From NCBI GenBank assembly GCA_029210465.1, contig JARGDL010000001.1:62001-126000 (forward strand): a stretch of 64,000 nucleotides of DNA. Reading direction: 5' to 3'. Shown here piece after piece: positions 16,093-27,968 of this stretch; position 1 is the stretch's first letter; each line of letters opens with the position of its first letter. The notes beneath the pieces were generated by a model. The model was not told where the DNA came from. It did no database searches and saw only the letters and a program-made list of their open reading frames with translations. Source of the DNA: Stygiobacter electus. Its GTDB lineage: Bacteria; Bacteroidota; Ignavibacteria; Ignavibacteriales; Melioribacteraceae. The position numbers and the translations under genes are program-made.

Positions 16093-18663
16093 TTATTTAA
16101 CTTCAGCAGCCCATTTTACTAAACCTAATTCAAATGGATTGATTAAAATATCATGCTTGGGTAAAACTCTTAATGTGTAACCAAATTGTCCAGTTGCGTT
16201 ACAATCTATTTCACCACGATAGTAGTAATGTTCTTTTCCCTTTTTGGGGATATTTTCCATATTAACGAATTTATTTGCATTTGAACCATTATCAACTTTT
16301 CCAAAATAAATTTGTACTTCAACATCATCTGGAGTAAGATCACCAAGTTCAATTTCAGCAATAATTGGATATTTCATTCCTACTTTAAATTCATCATTTT
16401 TCCCTTCTTCAGTTATATTTATGAATTTTATTCTATTCCAATTTTCGTATAGTTTTGTTTTCCATGCTGAAAATTCTTTAGCATGTTTCCAGTTATTTTT
16501 CTGCAATCCCATTCTTTTGTCGTAAGATGCAAAATAAAATTTTCGTGAATATTCTTCGACCATTCTATGTGTATTAAAAACTGGTCCAAGTTTTTTCATA
16601 GAGTTTTTCATCATAGTTATCCAACTACGCGGAAGTTTATCTTCACCTCTATTATAAAATATTGGCACAATTTCTTTTTCTATTGTTTCATAAATAATTC
16701 TTGATTCAATTTCATCTTGGTATTCAAGATTTGTATATTCTTCTCTGTTCCCAATTTTCCAACCTAAATCTGGTTGATAAGCTTCATCCCACCAACCATC
16801 CATAATACTAAAATTCAAACCACCGTTTGCAATTACTTTCATTCCGCTTGTACCGCTTGCTTCTAAAGGTCTTCTTGGGTTATTAAGCCATACATCACAA
16901 CCTTCAACCATGTAACGTGCAACATTCATATCATAATTTTCAAGAAAAACAATTTTCTTTCTTAAGTGTGGTTCTTTTGTATATTGAATAATTTCTTGGA
17001 TAAGTTTTTTGCCTTCTTCATCTTGCGGATGAGCTTTACCTGCAATAATAAATTGAACCGGATAATCTGGATTACTTACAATACTTGCAAGTCTATCTAA
17101 ATCTCTAAAAATTAATGTTGCTCTCTTATAAGTTGCAAATCTTCTTGCAAATCCAATTGTTAAAGCTTGGACATCAAGAACTTCGCGTGCAGCTGCAATT
17201 TCTGTAGCAGAACCACCTCGTTCAATTACTTGTTGAGTTAATCTATTTCTTGCAAACGCAACCAATCTTTCTCTTCTTCTTTCATGTGTACGCCATAATT
17301 CTTCATCAGGAATTTCGTCAACAGATTTCCATACTTCATCATCAGCTGGATTCCTTCTAAATCTTTCACCTAAATATCTATAAAGCAATTCATTCATATC
17401 TTTTGATAAATGTGTCTGCTGATGTACACCATTGGTAATTGAATCAATTGGAATTTCATCAAATGGAATTTGAGGAAAGCCACTTTGCCACATTTTTTTT
17501 GACACAACTCCATGTAATTTACTTACGCCATTTACATAACCAGCCATATTCATTGCTAAATGTGCCATATTAAAATTAACAGGTGGTTTATCTTTGATAA
17601 TCGTTCCTAAACTATAAAATTGCTTATCCGAAATTTGTAATTCATTTCTGTAATAAAATCCAAAGTATTTTTCTATCAATTCATTAGGGAAAATATCAAT
17701 TCCAGCAGGAACGGGTGTGTGAGTTGTAAATACATTCGAATAAAAGTTTACATCTTTTGCTTCATTAAAAGTAAGGTTGTAGTATTTCATTATTAACCTG
17801 ATTCTTTCTAAAGCTAAAAATGCTGAATGTCCTTCATTCATATGACACACATAAGGTTTAATATTCATTGCGTGCAAAGCACGAATCCCACCGATACCCA
17901 AAACAATTTCCTGTTGAATTCTTGTTTCTATATTTCCACCATAAAGTGTTCTAGTAATTTTTTTATCTTCATCATTATTTTCTGGAACATTTGTATCAAG
18001 TAAATACAATCCTATTCTTCCAACATCTATTTTCCAGATTTGAAAAGTAACTGTTCGGTTAGGGAAATCTAATTGAATTTTTAACGGTTCACCATTTTTA
18101 TCTTTTACCAAATTCATTGGTTGATTATAAAAATCTGTTATCTCATATCTTTCATGCTGCCAGCCATCATTAGATAAATATTGCTGGAAATAACCTTCTT
18201 TATAACAGAGTCCAACTCCAACTAAAGGTAAACCTAAATCACTTGCTGATTTTAAATGATCACCCGAAAGCACTCCAAGTCCACCGCTATAAATTTGAAG
18301 ACATTCTGTCAAACCAAATTCAGCAGAAAAATATGCAATGATATTTTTCCCTTCTATGTTGTAATTCTTTTGGTACCAAGTTTTTTCTTCTAAATAAATT
18401 TTCAATTGTTCATCTACTCTATTCATGTGTGAAACAAAACTATCATCATTAGCGGCAAAAGATAATCTATCTTGACTTATTTTACCTAACATTAAAACAG
18501 GATTATGATGAGTTTCTTCCCAAAGTTTTTTATCCAATCTTCTGAATAATTCTATTGCATCTTGATTCCATGTCCAAAAAAGATTATAAGCAATTTTCTT
18601 TAATGGTAAAAGTTTTTCCGGTATTGAAGGAACTACATTAAATCTTCCAACATAGTTAATCAT
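16093..18663 (-). CDS. glgP: Alpha-glucan (glycogen) phosphorylase, GT35
   Basis: 856 residues. The N-terminus (PEKLLPLKKIAYNLFWTW) is the DUF3417-type extension of the bacterial/archaeal alpha-glucan phosphorylase subfamily, which is distinct from the shorter maltodextrin phosphorylase. EFGLTECLQIYSGGLGVLSG and GIDIFPNELIEKYFG belong to the catalytic core, and EASGTSGMKVIANGG carries the PLP-binding lysine near residue 600. It releases glucose-1-phosphate from glycogen or starch using phosphate. It is preceded by GGAGAA 4 bp before the ATG. The nearest sugar-phosphate enzymes in the window are glmM and pgi at 54-57 kb. Confidence 0.95.
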   Translation of the reverse strand: MINYVGRFNVVPSIPEKLLPLKKIAYNLFWTWNQDAIELFRRLDKKLWEETHHNPVLMLGKISQDRLSFAANDDSFVSHMNRVDEQLKIYLEEKTWYQKNYNIEGKNIIAYFSAEFGLTECLQIYSGGLGVLSGDHLKSASDLGLPLVGVGLCYKEGYFQQYLSNDGWQHERYEITDFYNQPMNLVKDKNGEPLKIQLDFPNRTVTFQIWKIDVGRIGLYLLDTNVPENNDEDKKITRTLYGGNIETRIQQEIVLGIGGIRALHAMNIKPYVCHMNEGHSAFLALERIRLIMKYYNLTFNEAKDVNFYSNVFTTHTPVPAGIDIFPNELIEKYFGFYYRNELQISDKQFYSLGTIIKDKPPVNFNMAHLAMNMAGYVNGVSKLHGVVSKKMWQSGFPQIPFDEIPIDSITNGVHQQTHLSKDMNELLYRYLGERFRRNPADDEVWKSVDEIPDEELWRTHERRRERLVAFARNRLTQQVIERGGSATEIAAAREVLDVQALTIGFARRFATYKRATLIFRDLDRLASIVSNPDYPVQFIIAGKAHPQDEEGKKLIQEIIQYTKEPHLRKKIVFLENYDMNVARYMVEGCDVWLNNPRRPLEASGTSGMKVIANGGLNFSIMDGWWDEAYQPDLGWKIGNREEYTNLEYQDEIESRIIYETIEKEIVPIFYNRGEDKLPRSWITMMKNSMKKLGPVFNTHRMVEEYSRKFYFASYDKRMGLQKNNWKHAKEFSAWKTKLYENWNRIKFINITEEGKNDEFKVGMKYPIIAEIELGDLTPDDVEVQIYFGKVDNGSNANKFVNMENIPKKGKEHYYYRGEIDCNATGQFGYTLRVLPKHDILINPFELGLVKWAAEVK

Positions 18664-18966
18664 TTATTCTCCTATTTATTTACATATTTCAAAGTCAAAA
18701 TAAAAAAAAATTACCTATCAAAAAAATTAAGTAACTTTTGAAATAAAATTATTTTATCATATAATCTTGCTTATTCATTATTTTCAATTTTATTATGAAT
18801 ATATTCAATTAATTTGATTTTGAAGAAGAGACATACTGAAAACAATAATTTTCTATAGCAATCATTTAAAATCTTATTGTGATAATGGAACAAATGATTA
18901 AAAACAAAAATTAAATAGTCGTTCTAAAAATTGTAATTAATTAAATTTTGATAAAAGTAAAAATTT
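18664..18966. other. Divergent intergenic region, glgP / plsY
   Basis: 303 bp, very A/T-rich, lying between two divergent genes, so it must hold promoters for both. I see no convincing TTGACA/TATAAT pair, hairpin, small ORF with a ribosome site, or RNA gene in it. Confidence 0.5.
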
Positions 18967-19587
18967 ATGAATTATGTTTCAGCATTAATAATCGGATACT
19001 TAATTGGTTCATTTCCGACAGCTTACATTTTATTAAAAAAATCTAAAGGGATTGACATTACAAAAAAAGGCAGCGGTAATGTTGGTGCGATGAATTCATT
19101 TGAAGTTTCCAAATCAAAATTAATTGGAATGACTGTTTTAATAATTGATGCACTTAAAGGTTGGTTGTCTGCATTCGTAACATATCAATACATTGAAAAA
19201 GAATTTACTATTTCTATTGTAGGACTATTATTTGCAATCATCGGACATTGTTATTCACCATGGATAAAATTCAAAGGTGGTCGTGGATTAGCCACTGCCG
19301 CTGGCGGTGCAATTTTTATATCGCTACCTGTTTTATTTCTTTGGTTAATTTTATGGTTAATTTTTTATTCAATAAAAAAAGATATACACTTTGGAAATGT
19401 CATTGCAACTTTCCTTTCATTGATAATACCCTTTTTATTTTCGAAAGAAATGATTTTTCTTTCCTCAATTCAACCCAAAAATCAAATTGAGTTTCCTATT
19501 TTTGTATCATTAATTATGATTGTGATTTTATCTAAACACATAGAACCTATAAAATCTTTATTAATAAATTCAAGGATTAGACAATGA
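18967..19587 (+). CDS. plsY: Glycerol-3-phosphate acyltransferase PlsY
   Basis: 206 residues, about five membrane helices. The three PlsY motifs are visible: IGSFPTAYILLKKSKGIDI with GSGNVGAMN, then FAIIGHCYSPWIKFKGGRGLAT, and the later hydrophobic HFGNVIAT segment. It transfers the acyl group of acyl-phosphate to the sn-1 position of glycerol-3-phosphate, the first step of phospholipid synthesis in bacteria lacking PlsB. It overlaps htrA by 4 bp (translational coupling). The later lipid genes psd and pssA are at 31.7-33.1 kb. Confidence 0.95.
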   Translation: MNYVSALIIGYLIGSFPTAYILLKKSKGIDITKKGSGNVGAMNSFEVSKSKLIGMTVLIIDALKGWLSAFVTYQYIEKEFTISIVGLLFAIIGHCYSPWIKFKGGRGLATAAGGAIFISLPVLFLWLILWLIFYSIKKDIHFGNVIATFLSLIIPFLFSKEMIFLSSIQPKNQIEFPIFVSLIMIVILSKHIEPIKSLLINSRIRQ

Positions 19588-20669
19588 AAAAATTTTTCAT
19601 ATTTCTTTTACTATCATTAACGTTTATCAATCTTCATCTTGCACAAAATAAAAATGATTTAATTAACAATTCACGTAAAACTATTATTACAGATGTTGTT
19701 AAAAATGTAAGTCCTGCTGTTGTTGGAGTTAATGTAACCGAAATAAGACAATACCGTGATATATGGTCACTCGATCCTTTCTGGAGACAATGGTTTGGAG
19801 ATCGAGTTTATAACCAACAAATAAAAAGTTTAGGAAGCGGAGCAATAATCTCTCCAGATGGATATATTCTTACAAATGACCACGTTGCTGGAAGCGCCGT
19901 TGAAGCAACTGTAACATTAACAGATGGAAGACATTATACTGCTAAAACAATTATGAGTGATCCTATCTCAGATATTTGCTTATTAAAAATTGATGCGGAA
20001 AATTTACCATATATCAAATTAGGCAATTCTGATGATATTATGATTGGAGAATGGGTTGTTGCTCTTGGTAATCCATTTGGACTTTTTGATATTAACGACA
20101 AACCAACCGTTACTGTTGGAGTAATTAGTGCTACAAATATGAATTTAGGTTCAGCTAACAATAGATATTATGTCAATATGATTCAAACAGATGCCGCTAT
20201 TAACAGTGGCAATAGTGGCGGACCTTTAGTAAATGCTGATGGCGAATTAATTGGAATGAATACTTTAATTTTCACTGCCCAAGGTTCAAGTGGAAATGTT
20301 GGTGTTGGTTTTGCAATTCCTGTTAATAAAATTAAAAGAATAATAGATGAACTTAAATCAAATGGTAAAGTTGATCGTGATTTTTGGACTGGTTTAAATG
20401 TTATGACTGTTGATGAATCCCTTGCTAAAACTTATGACCTTAAGTCCAATCGTGGTTGTATTATAACACAAATTTCAAAAAATTCACCAGCATTAAAAGC
20501 TGGTTTAAAAGTTGAAGATATCATCCTTGCAATAAATGAATACAGAATTAATAACGAAAATACTTTAATTGGAGTGTTACAAGAGTTTAGAGTGAATGAT
20601 GTAATTAATGTTAAAGTTTTACGTGATGAAAAAGAATTAAACATTAAACTAAAATTAGAAAAGAGATAA
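19584..20669 (+). CDS. HtrA/DegP-like periplasmic serine protease with one PDZ domain
   Basis: 361 residues with a signal peptide (1-20, ending near LHLAQ). The trypsin-like domain has the full triad: H100 in LTNDHVAG, D130 in ISDICLLK and S211 in NSGNSGGPL. A single PDZ domain follows (about 258-355), so it is DegS-like in architecture rather than the two-PDZ DegP. It is expected to degrade or sense misfolded envelope proteins. It is coupled to plsY upstream (4-bp overlap) and followed 2 bp later by purB. Confidence 0.93.
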   Translation: MKKFFIFLLLSLTFINLHLAQNKNDLINNSRKTIITDVVKNVSPAVVGVNVTEIRQYRDIWSLDPFWRQWFGDRVYNQQIKSLGSGAIISPDGYILTNDHVAGSAVEATVTLTDGRHYTAKTIMSDPISDICLLKIDAENLPYIKLGNSDDIMIGEWVVALGNPFGLFDINDKPTVTVGVISATNMNLGSANNRYYVNMIQTDAAINSGNSGGPLVNADGELIGMNTLIFTAQGSSGNVGVGFAIPVNKIKRIIDELKSNGKVDRDFWTGLNVMTVDESLAKTYDLKSNRGCIITQISKNSPALKAGLKVEDIILAINEYRINNENTLIGVLQEFRVNDVINVKVLRDEKELNIKLKLEKR

Positions 20670-20671
20670 AA

Positions 20672-21973
20672 ATGATTGAAAGATATACCCTACCCGAAAT
20701 GGGAAAAATTTGGAGTGAACATTTCAAATTAGAAACTTGGTTGAAAGTTGAAATACTTGCTTGCGAGGCAAGAACTAAATTAGGCTTTATCACAATTAAA
20801 GAATTTGAAGAAATTAAATCAAAAGCAAAATTTGATATAAAAAGAGTTCAGGAAATTGAAGAAACAACAAAGCATGATGTTATTGCTTTTTTAACAAATG
20901 TAGCAGAATATATTGGACCAACTTCTCGACATATACATTATGGAATGACTTCATCTGATGTTTTAGATACAGCTTTAGCTTATCAAATTAAAAAAGCTGG
21001 CGAATTACTTTTAAAAGATTTGAACCAGCTAAAAGAAGTTCTTAAAAAAAGAGCTTTAGAACACAAACTAACAATTTGTGTTGGACGTTCACATGGAATT
21101 CATGCAGAAGCATATTCAATGGGATTAAAATTTGCACTTTGGTTCGAAGAAACAAAAAGAAATATTGAAAGATTAGAAGCAGCAATTAAATCAGTTGCTT
21201 GTGGAAAAATTTCTGGTGCAGTTGGAACATTCGATCATCTACCTCCACAAGTTGAAGAGTATGTTTGTGAAAAATTAGGATTAACACCAGAACCAGTTGC
21301 AACTCAAGTTGTTCAAAGAGATCGCCATGCACAATTTTTAACAACATTAGCTATCATTGGTTCATCACTTGAAAAAATTGCAATTGAAATTCGTCATCTT
21401 CAACGTACCGAAGTTTTAGAAGCTGAAGAATATTTTTCAAAAGGTCAAAAAGGCTCTTCAGCAATGCCTCACAAACGAAATCCTATTATTTCTGAAAGAA
21501 TAACTGGTATTGCAAGAATTTTAAGAAGCAACTCAATAGCTTCTTTAGAAAATATTGCTCTTTGGCACGAACGAGATATTTCTCATTCTTCTGTTGAAAG
21601 AGTTATTTTGCCAGATAGTTGCATCGCTTTGGATTACGCACTCAATCTCATGATTAAATTAATCGATAATTTAATCATCTACCCTGAAAACATGATAGAA
21701 AATTTAAATCTTACAAGAGGATTAATTTTTTCTCAAAAAGTTTTATTAAAATTAACCGAAAAAGGGATGACCAGAGAAGATGCATATAAAATTGTACAAG
21801 AAAATTCAATGAAAGTTTGGCAAAACAAAAGTTTGAATCTAAAGGATGAATTGCTAAAATCAGAAGAAATAACTAATTACATATCAAAAGAAGAAATAGA
21901 AGAAATATTCAACATAGAAAAGATGTTACCAAACTTGGATTATATTTTCTCAAGATCAATAGAAAAGATTTGA
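20672..21973 (+). CDS. purB: Adenylosuccinate lyase
   Basis: 433 residues of the fumarase/aspartase superfamily. GSSAMPHKRNP (around 267-277) is the superfamily signature carrying the catalytic Ser loop, and the TSSDVLDTALAY segment and RSHGIHAE carry the other catalytic residues. It cleaves SAICAR and adenylosuccinate to release fumarate, acting twice in purine synthesis. It is the third gene of plsY-htrA-purB. Other purine genes in the window are purS and purQ at 33.1-34.1 kb, in a different operon. Confidence 0.96.
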   Translation: MIERYTLPEMGKIWSEHFKLETWLKVEILACEARTKLGFITIKEFEEIKSKAKFDIKRVQEIEETTKHDVIAFLTNVAEYIGPTSRHIHYGMTSSDVLDTALAYQIKKAGELLLKDLNQLKEVLKKRALEHKLTICVGRSHGIHAEAYSMGLKFALWFEETKRNIERLEAAIKSVACGKISGAVGTFDHLPPQVEEYVCEKLGLTPEPVATQVVQRDRHAQFLTTLAIIGSSLEKIAIEIRHLQRTEVLEAEEYFSKGQKGSSAMPHKRNPIISERITGIARILRSNSIASLENIALWHERDISHSSVERVILPDSCIALDYALNLMIKLIDNLIIYPENMIENLNLTRGLIFSQKVLLKLTEKGMTREDAYKIVQENSMKVWQNKSLNLKDELLKSEEITNYISKEEIEEIFNIEKMLPNLDYIFSRSIEKI

Positions 21974-22081
21974 TTTTAATTACATAAAAATTATTGAATT
22001 AGAATTTATCTGATTAACATTTAAACTTTCATTAACATAAATCCAAGCACTAAAAAAGACTGGAAATCCTTTCTTAAAATC

Positions 22082-22110
22082 TTGACAAATTTTTACTCTT
22101 TTCATATTTT
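22082..22110 (+). promoter_or_regulatory. groES-groEL promoter
   Basis: TTGACA at 22082-22087 and TATTTT at 22105-22110, 17 bp apart, a vegetative-type promoter. The CIRCE operator starts at the end of the -10 box. Confidence 0.8.
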
Positions 22111-22135
22111 AGCACTCGTTAAAAATGAGTGCTAA
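22109..22135 (+). promoter_or_regulatory. CIRCE operator (HrcA binding site)
   Basis: Perfect consensus: TTAGCACTC (22109-22117), 9-bp spacer, GAGTGCTAA (22127-22135). It overlaps the -10 box and transcription start region and lies 32 bp before groES, so the repressor HrcA should block initiation until heat shock. The hrcA gene itself is not in the window. Confidence 0.97.
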
Positions 22136-22167
22136 TCTAAAAATTTAATCAAAAAAAAGGAGGATTT

Positions 22168-22464
22168 ATGGCTGATTTCAAAATTCAACCACTTCATGAT
22201 CGTGTAGTTATTAAACCAAAAGAAGCTGAAGAAAAAACCAAAAGTGGCATTATCCTTCCAGATACTGCAAAAGAAAAACCAATTGAAGGTACTGTTGTAG
22301 CAGTCGGCGAAGGAAGAGTTACTGATGATGGTAAAGTAATAAAAATGACAGTAAAAGTTGGTGATACTGTTCTTTATGGCAAATACTCTGGAACAGAAGT
22401 AAAAATCGATGATCAAGAATATTTAATCATGCGCGAAAGCGATATTTACGGAATTATAAAATAA
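22168..22464 (+). CDS. groES: Co-chaperonin GroES
   Basis: 98 residues with [22 protein letters not shown] (conserved N-terminal strand and mobile loop) and the [15 protein letters not shown] strand. It caps the GroEL ring to close the folding chamber. A strong AAAGGAGG site precedes the ATG. Transcribed from the CIRCE-controlled promoter at 22082-22110 with groEL 12 bp downstream. Confidence 0.98.
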   Translation: MADFKIQPLHDRVVIKPKEAEEKTKSGIILPDTAKEKPIEGTVVAVGEGRVTDDGKVIKMTVKVGDTVLYGKYSGTEVKIDDQEYLIMRESDIYGIIK

Positions 22465-22467
22465 TAG

Positions 22468-24105
<1,638 letters not shown>

Positions 24106-24108
<3 letters not shown>

Positions 24109-24140
24109 TAAATAATTGATAATTGCTAATTATTAATTAG
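24106..24140. repeat. Dispersed A/T-rich repeat after groEL
   Basis: Begins at the groEL stop codon and contains AATTGATAATTGCTAATT, shared with the elements at 16008-16052 and 39442-39480. Confidence 0.55.
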
Positions 24141-24156
24141 TTGTTTGTAAGTTCAA

Positions 24157-24218
24157 AAAAATGTCAGTCTATAATTAAATTCACTTATGGTGATAAATTT
24201 AGACTGACATTTTTCTTT
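24157..24218. terminator. Bidirectional terminator, groEL / UDP-glucuronate decarboxylase
   Basis: A 15-bp perfect inverted repeat (24157-24171 with 24200-24214; core ATGTCAGTCT / AGACTGACAT) around a 28-nt loop, with A-tract before and T-tract after. It serves the convergent genes groEL (+) and the decarboxylase gene (-, stop at 24237). Confidence 0.85.
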
Positions 24219-24236
24219 TACTCTATTTGGCTTACT

Positions 24237-25181
24237 TTATAAAATATTTAATTCCTTTTTGAAATAATCCAGTGTAATTTTTAAGCCCTCTTGCCTGCTA
24301 ACTTTTGGCTGCCAACCTAAAATATTTTTTGCACGAGTAATATCTGGTTGTCGTACTTTTGGATCATCAATTGGTAAGTCTTGATATACAATTTTACTAT
24401 TTGAATTACATAAATTGATAACTTCTTCAGCAAATTCTTTTAAAGAAATTTCCTCTGGATTACCAATATTAACTGGATAGACTTCATCGGACATCAACAA
24501 TTTAAATATCCCATCAATTAAATCATCAACAAAGCAAAAACTTCTCGTTTGAGAACCATCACCAAAAACAGTAACATCTTCATTCTTCAATGCTTGCGAA
24601 AAAAATGCTGGTAAAGCTCTTCCATCATCAACACGCATTCTTGGTCCATAAGTATTAAAAATTCTTACAATTCTTGTTTGAACACCATGATAACGATGAT
24701 AAGCCATTGTTAAAGCTTCAGCAAATCTTTTAGCTTCGTCATAAACTCCACGTGGACCAACAGGGTTAACATTTCCCCAATAATCTTCAGTTTGTGGGTG
24801 AATTAAAGGATCGCCATAAACTTCTGAAGTAGATGCTAAAAGAAATCTTGCATTTTTTTCTTTTGCTAATCCTAATGCTTTATGTGTACCTAAAGAGCCA
24901 ACTTTAAGAGTTTGAATTGGTAATTTCAAATAATCAATTGGACTAGCTGGTGAAGCAAAATGTAAAACGTAATCAACATTTCCAGGCACATGAATAAAGT
25001 TGGTAACATCAAGCTTTATAAATGAAAATAATTCATTTCCAAAAAGGTGTTCAATATTTTGAATTCTACCAGTAAGAAGATTATCTAAGCATAAAACTTT
25101 GATTCCTTCATTTATTAGTCTATCACATAAATGAGAACCAAGAAAACCTGCACCACCAGTTACAACTGCAGTTTTATTCAT
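24237..25181 (-). CDS. UDP-glucuronate decarboxylase (UDP-xylose synthase) family SDR
   Basis: 314-residue extended short-chain dehydrogenase. [15 protein letters not shown] (8-22) binds [12 protein letters not shown] supplies the catalytic Ser/Thr, and YDEAK is the YxxxK pair. The substrate-side features [14 protein letters not shown] and [13 protein letters not shown] match UDP-glucuronate decarboxylases closely. The product, UDP-xylose, would feed a surface polysaccharide. It overlaps the Wzc-type kinase gene upstream by 4 bp, tying it to exopolysaccharide assembly. A dTDP-glucose 4,6-dehydratase role is less likely. Confidence 0.85.
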   Translation of the reverse strand: MNKTAVVTGGAGFLGSHLCDRLINEGIKVLCLDNLLTGRIQNIEHLFGNELFSFIKLDVTNFIHVPGNVDYVLHFASPASPIDYLKLPIQTLKVGSLGTHKALGLAKEKNARFLLASTSEVYGDPLIHPQTEDYWGNVNPVGPRGVYDEAKRFAEALTMAYHRYHGVQTRIVRIFNTYGPRMRVDDGRALPAFFSQALKNEDVTVFGDGSQTRSFCFVDDLIDGIFKLLMSDEVYPVNIGNPEEISLKEFAEEVINLCNSNSKIVYQDLPIDDPKVRQPDITRAKNILGWQPKVSRQEGLKITLDYFKKELNIL

Positions 25182-27427
25182 GATACTTTCATCTTAGTCT
25201 TTTTTGAACCATTCGTTGGTCTTGAATAGTAATAATAATATTTATAGTAAGAACCGTAACCGCTTCTATAAGTGAAATTATTCAAAATTGTTCCAATGAA
25301 TGTAGAATGTTCATGATTCAACAATTGAATTGCTTTTTCCATTAAGTCAATTTCAGTATTGTTAGCGGAAACAACTAAAATTGTTGCATCAACTATACTT
25401 GAAAGAATTTCTGAATCTGTTACAGCAATCACTGGTGGAGAATCTACAATTATATAATCATAATTTGATTTTAATTTCTTAAAAAACTCAGTCATTTGTT
25501 CTGAGCTAAGAATTTCAGAAGGATTTGGTGGAATAGTTCCTGCAGTAATAAAATCTAAATTATTAACTTGAGATTTTCTTACAATCTCTTCAAAACTAGC
25601 TTGACCAAAGAAATAATCTGTGAACCCAGGGAAACGTTTTTCTTTAAATACAGTGTGCACTCTTGGTTTTCTTAAGTCTGCATCCAAAATAACAGTTCTA
25701 AAATTTGCTTGGGCAAAACTACCGGCAAGGTTAACTGCAGTAGTAGTTTTACCTTCACCAGAAGTTGGAGAAGTAATTAATAAAGTTTTAGTTGTTTCGC
25801 TGCTAAGTTTAGAAAATTTAATTCTAGTTCTTAAAGCTCTATAAGCTTCACTTGCACTTGCATCAGGTTTTTTGGCAACAATAAATTCAAATTCTTTGTC
25901 ACCGACATCTAAGCCTTCAATTTGTGGTATCCATGCAAGTATGTTAATATTTCTATTTTGAATATCTTCTGGTGTTTTAACAGTATTATCTAAATAATTT
26001 CTGATAAAAGCAAAACCAATTCCGAGTCCAATACCTAATACAAAACCAATAACAACAATTAACACACGATTAGGTTTAGCAGGTTTTAATGGTACTAATC
26101 CTTCATCAATAATTAGAACATTACCAGGTGCGGATTGTTCATTAATTATTGCTTCTTGATATCGTTCTTCAACCTGAAGATATAATTTTTCATAAGCTTC
26201 TTTTTCACGCTGTAAGCGGGCTAAATCAATAGTTGAAGTAGGTAACAGACTTAATTTTTTTTCATAATCACCGCTGATTTCTGCTAACTTACGATATGAT
26301 GCACTTAGTGCTTGATACTTTGTTTCCTCTTCCAAAACTTGAGATGTTAGCTTTTTAATTTCTTCCGGGCTTGAAGCTAAAATTCCAGCTTTATAAACAG
26401 ATAATTGATTATTGAATTTACTTTCAAGGTCAGCAATTTTTTGATCGAAATCTTTAACCAATTTTGAATTTGGACCTGCATCGGAAATTGCTCTATCTCT
26501 TCTTGTTTTAAGATCTGCAATTTGTTCTTGCAGTTTTTTCATATATGGTTCAGTAGAATAGTTTTCAATAAAATTAGTTATTTCAGGGTTTCGCTTTTTT
26601 AATTCTTCTTTTAGTTGATTTAATGTTTTTTCTGAAATGGTCAAATCAATTTTAGTTGCATTCTTTTTTGCTTCAATATCAGAAGATTGAGTAATTAAAG
26701 CTTTTGCTTGTTCAGGCAGTTCAACAATACCTCTTTGTTCTTGATAACTTTTAAGTGTTTCTTCAACATTTCCTAATTCAGCAAGTTTTTCTTCTCTTTG
26801 TTTTGCAAGAAAATCTTTTACTCTTGTTAATTGCTCTCTATTGTAAGCCAAATTTATATTTTTATATGCATCAGCGTATGCATTCGCAATTATTGCAGAT
26901 TCGATTGGAGAGTGCGATTCAACATTTATTTCCACAATGTCCAAACCTCTTTTTTGATCAATCGAAACATTACTTGCCAGCATTTTTACTAAATCATCAA
27001 TTGATTTTAATTTATAATTACCTTTTTTTGCTTCTTCGGGATCTTCAAAAACAAGTGAAAAATTATTTTTGTTTTTTGAAACAGTAAAACTATCAATTAA
27101 AGCATGAGAAACCTGAGCCCGTAATTTGTAGCTTTTTAATATTTCAATTTCATTGGCAATAAATCTATCACTTCCAAATTCTTGAAATTCTGGTAATAAT
27201 GAACCAGTTAGAATTGAGCCTTGAGGTTTTGATAATTTTAATACAGTTGTTGATTTATAAATATTAGGTGCATTTATTGCATAAATAATAGCGACAATCA
27301 AACCAGTAAGTGTAATTAAAAATATTGGGACAAAATTTAACTTTATTAAATTTATATATTCTCGTAAACTATTTCCTTCCTGTACCTGAGGTTGAGGAAT
27401 TATTCTATTTGAATTGTTATTGTTCAC
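25178..27427 (-). CDS. Polysaccharide co-polymerase / tyrosine autokinase (Wzc-like)
   Basis: 749 residues. A Wzz chain-length domain with two membrane helices (about 33-53 and 455-475) flanks a long coiled-coil periplasmic region (about 190-420). A BY-kinase domain follows: Walker [17 protein letters not shown], Walker A' [13 protein letters not shown] and Walker [12 protein letters not shown]. The C-terminus has a tyrosine cluster ([14 protein letters not shown]), the expected autophosphorylation sites. It controls length and export of a capsule or exopolysaccharide. It follows the SLBB export protein by 9 bp; neighbours suggest a Wzy-dependent system whose other genes are outside this window. 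Confidence 0.92.
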   Translation of the reverse strand: MNNNNSNRIIPQPQVQEGNSLREYINLIKLNFVPIFLITLTGLIVAIIYAINAPNIYKSTTVLKLSKPQGSILTGSLLPEFQEFGSDRFIANEIEILKSYKLRAQVSHALIDSFTVSKNKNNFSLVFEDPEEAKKGNYKLKSIDDLVKMLASNVSIDQKRGLDIVEINVESHSPIESAIIANAYADAYKNINLAYNREQLTRVKDFLAKQREEKLAELGNVEETLKSYQEQRGIVELPEQAKALITQSSDIEAKKNATKIDLTISEKTLNQLKEELKKRNPEITNFIENYSTEPYMKKLQEQIADLKTRRDRAISDAGPNSKLVKDFDQKIADLESKFNNQLSVYKAGILASSPEEIKKLTSQVLEEETKYQALSASYRKLAEISGDYEKKLSLLPTSTIDLARLQREKEAYEKLYLQVEERYQEAIINEQSAPGNVLIIDEGLVPLKPAKPNRVLIVVIGFVLGIGLGIGFAFIRNYLDNTVKTPEDIQNRNINILAWIPQIEGLDVGDKEFEFIVAKKPDASASEAYRALRTRIKFSKLSSETTKTLLITSPTSGEGKTTTAVNLAGSFAQANFRTVILDADLRKPRVHTVFKEKRFPGFTDYFFGQASFEEIVRKSQVNNLDFITAGTIPPNPSEILSSEQMTEFFKKLKSNYDYIIVDSPPVIAVTDSEILSSIVDATILVVSANNTEIDLMEKAIQLLNHEHSTFIGTILNNFTYRSGYGSYYKYYYYYSRPTNGSKKTKMKVS

Positions 27428-27436
27428 TTCTTCACC

Positions 27437-27955
27437 TTATTTCTTTGTTATGTTGAGAATCAAAATTGTTAATGAAATTAAAAGACTTAAAACTGAAGTC
27501 CAAATTGCAACTTTATCACGTGCATATAATCTTGGCTCACCAGGCAAAACAAGAATATCACCAGCTTGCAGTTTTGGAATTTTTCTATTTTTTAATTCAA
27601 GTTTATTGTCATACATAACATCATTAAAAGTAAGAGTTATTAATTCCTGAGATTCATCATCTTTGGTTCGTAAAACTCTAATGTCTTCTAAATTTGCACC
27701 TTCTAAAGGGCCACCGGCATAAGAAATTAAATCGCTGACAGTTGTATAATTTGGAATAATGTACCGACCTGGATATCTAACCCAACCCCAAACAGCAACT
27801 TTAATATTAACTGCTTCGGGATCGGATAAATCAAAAAGTCCACTTTGTTGATAAGATCTATTTAATAAATTTGCTCCCAACTCATAGTCTTTTATTTGAG
27901 CAAATAGATTACAAGCTACAATAAAAAGCAAAACTGCTTTTAGTGCAATTTTCAT
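27437..27955 (-). CDS. SLBB-domain polysaccharide export protein (short Wza-like)
   Basis: 172 residues with a signal peptide; IVAC at 12-15 could be a lipobox, or cleavage may fall after LFAQ. The central AVWGWVRYPGRYIIPNYTTVSDLISYAGGP segment is a soluble-ligand-binding beta-grasp (SLBB), followed by a second strand region LQAGDILVLPG and a C-terminal hydrophobic helix (about 150-170). It is less than half the length of Wza and lacks the N-terminal poly-export domain. It may be an accessory to the outer-membrane channel. It precedes the Wzc-like kinase by 9 bp. Confidence 0.8.
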   Translation of the reverse strand: MKIALKAVLLFIVACNLFAQIKDYELGANLLNRSYQQSGLFDLSDPEAVNIKVAVWGWVRYPGRYIIPNYTTVSDLISYAGGPLEGANLEDIRVLRTKDDESQELITLTFNDVMYDNKLELKNRKIPKLQAGDILVLPGEPRLYARDKVAIWTSVLSLLISLTILILNITKK

Positions 27956-27968
27956 TTACCTCTCCTAT

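Noticed and set aside
25195..25260. Tyr-rich end of the Wzc-like kinase as a low-complexity error
   Set aside because: Tyrosine clusters at this position are normal autophosphorylation sites in bacterial tyrosine kinases.
26755..27087. 110-codon ORF on the plus strand opposite the Wzc-like gene
   Set aside because: It is antisense to the coiled-coil-encoding region; Leu/Gln-rich product with no start signals.
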